A stretch of 64,000 bases of DNA, taken from the NCBI RefSeq assembly GCF_000513095.1, contig NZ_BAUT01000007.1, forward strand, positions 1 to 64,000. The letters are read 5' to 3'. Source of the stretch: Halalkalibacter wakoensis JCM 9140 (GTDB lineage: Bacteria; Bacillota; Bacilli; Bacillales; Bacillaceae_D). The position numbers were made by a program, and so were the translations under genes. Shown piece by piece: positions 62,953 through 64,000 of the stretch. Within the stretch, counting starts at the first letter, position 1. The number at the start of each line of letters is the position of its first letter. The notes below the pieces were generated by a model that did no database searches, was not told the DNA's origin, and worked only from the letters and a program-made list of their open reading frames with translations.

Positions 62953-64000
62953 ATGTTTTGTCATCAATGTGAGCAAACTCCAACAGGAGGATGTCAGGTC
63001 ATTGGAGTTTGTGGTAAGAACGAAGACATCGCAAGTTTGCAAGATACGCTAGTCTTTGCTTTAAAAGGGATTGCAGCTTATGCGACCCATGCTAGGCAAT
63101 TAGGTTTTTCTGATCCAGAAGTTGATGCAACGACACACGAGGCTTTATATATGACGCTAACAAACTCTAACTTTAATATGCAAGAGCATATTGATATGGC
63201 TATGAAAGTAGGGACATCGGCAGTTAAAGTCATGGAACTTCTTGATCAGGCTCACACGAGTAAATTAGGGGTTCCAGAACCTGTAACCGTTTCCCAAAAC
63301 AAGGTAGAAGGAAAAGCGATTATTGTGACAGGACATAATTTGTTTGCGTTAGAAGAATTGTTAAAACAAACGGAAGGAAAAGGGATTAACATTTATACTC
63401 ATTCTGAAATGCTTCCGGCTCATGGGTATCCTGAATTGAAAAAGTATCCTCACTTAAAAGGAAACATTGGGAAAGCCTGGTTTGATCAAAGACGTTTATT
63501 CGAAAAATTCCCTGGAGCGATTCTGGCAACAACGAACTGTGTTATGCCGATTAAGGGAAGCTACTCTCATCGCTTCTTTTCCTATGACATTGCAGGCCTA
63601 GAAGGAGTAGAGAAAATTATCGATGATGATTTTTCACCGTTAATTGAAAAAGCATTATCCCTACCAGAAGCTCATATGGAAAGTGAGGATGTATTAACAA
63701 CTGGATTTCACCATAATACTGTTATCGGAATTGCTCCAGAAATTGTAGCGGCAGTAAAAGCTGGAAAGATTCAACGTTTCTTTGTCATAGCTGGTTGTGA
63801 TGCGCCGGGTCCAGGTGGTAAATACTACAGAGACCTCGCTACATCATTGCCAAATGATACGGTTATTTTAACGACTTCCTGTGGGAAATTCAGGTTCAAC
63901 GATTATGATTTTGGAACAGTTGGAGATACAGGCATTCCACGTTACATTGATTTAGGACAGTGCAACAATTCGGTTTCAACCGTAAAAATAGCTCTTGCGT
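62953..64000 (+). CDS. hcp: Hydroxylamine reductase / hybrid cluster protein, 3' end outside window
   Basis: The first ~349 residues of a hybrid cluster protein; the frame is still open at the window edge. GGAGGGG precedes ATG 62953. The N-terminal cluster motif MFCHQCEQTPTGGCQVIGVCGKNED (CxxC-x7-8-C-x5-6-C) is present. Hybrid-cluster ligands appear in TGFHHNTVIGIAPEIV, VIAGCDAPGPGGKYY and ILTTSCGKFRFN. Hcp reduces hydroxylamine and/or NO produced during nitrite reduction. Its FNR box and its place after nasD-pfl fit an anaerobic nitrosative-stress role. Full length should be ~430-550 residues. Confidence 0.94.
   Translation, partial: MFCHQCEQTPTGGCQVIGVCGKNEDIASLQDTLVFALKGIAAYATHARQLGFSDPEVDATTHEALYMTLTNSNFNMQEHIDMAMKVGTSAVKVMELLDQAHTSKLGVPEPVTVSQNKVEGKAIIVTGHNLFALEELLKQTEGKGINIYTHSEMLPAHGYPELKKYPHLKGNIGKAWFDQRRLFEKFPGAILATTNCVMPIKGSYSHRFFSYDIAGLEGVEKIIDDDFSPLIEKALSLPEAHMESEDVLTTGFHHNTVIGIAPEIVAAVKAGKIQRFFVIAGCDAPGPGGKYYRDLATSLPNDTVILTTSCGKFRFNDYDFGTVGDTGIPRYIDLGQCNNSVSTVKIALA

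Overview
This window looks like the chromosome of a low-GC, endospore-forming member of the Bacillaceae. It carries an alpha/beta small acid-soluble spore protein, a CotD-like coat protein, a YjcZ-type sporulation peptide and a LysM/GH18 spore-cortex hydrolase. It also has a B-type RNase P RNA, and gene neighbourhoods that match Bacillus subtilis: mrfA-mrfB-cotD-ypsA-gpsB-ypeP-like-rnpB-ypsC, yneT-parE-parC, and fabH-fabF behind a FapR-like site. Species-level assignment is not possible from this alone; an alkaliphilic relative of B. subtilis is only a guess.

Layout. 1-4.5 kb: coat-like repeat protein (cut by the window edge), VWA-like protein, CAP-domain lipoprotein, beta-lactamase-fold lipoprotein and a frameshifted acyltransferase. 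4.8-12.2 kb: DNA repair helicase mrfA with a broken mrfB partner, cotD, ypsA, gpsB, an RNase H-like gene, rnpB and the rRNA methylase ypsC. 12.4-12.9 kb: three tandem ~145-bp repeats, each with two tiny reading frames behind Shine-Dalgarno sites, ending at a minus-strand terminator. This is the most puzzling region. 13-24 kb: small conserved proteins, an M32 carboxypeptidase, an exonuclease, a decayed molybdopterin oxidoreductase, a LysR regulator, a ketopantoate reductase and a dienoyl-CoA reductase. 24-31 kb: topoisomerase IV, phosphofructokinase and a YkvI-type transporter. 31.5-33.6 kb: a cyclic-di-GMP-I riboswitch in front of a GAF-GGDEF-EAL protein. 34-39.5 kb: cell-wall and hypothetical genes, several frameshifted. 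39.5-43.2 kb: a quinone/electrophile-stress cluster with a MarR/MhqR-like regulator, flavin reductase, WrbA-like quinone reductase, ABM monooxygenase and NamA-like enoate reductase, with repeated operator-like sequences. 43.5-50.3 kb: patatin, zinc alcohol dehydrogenase, long-type SpeD, SASP and a cyclic-nucleotide-binding/CPBP-protease fusion. 51-55 kb: fatty-acid initiation/elongation and a spore hydrolase. 55-64 kb: an anaerobic block (narK, nasD, nasE, pflB, pflA, hcp) linked by FNR-type boxes and a Rex-type site. Together it would import nitrate/nitrite, reduce nitrite to ammonium, cleave pyruvate to formate and acetyl-CoA, and handle hydroxylamine/NO by-products.

A striking global feature is that seven genes carry single-base frameshifts (eleven in total, ten of them -1) and an eighth has an internal deletion, while the large housekeeping genes are intact. 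This is either real gene decay or homopolymer under-calling in the assembly.
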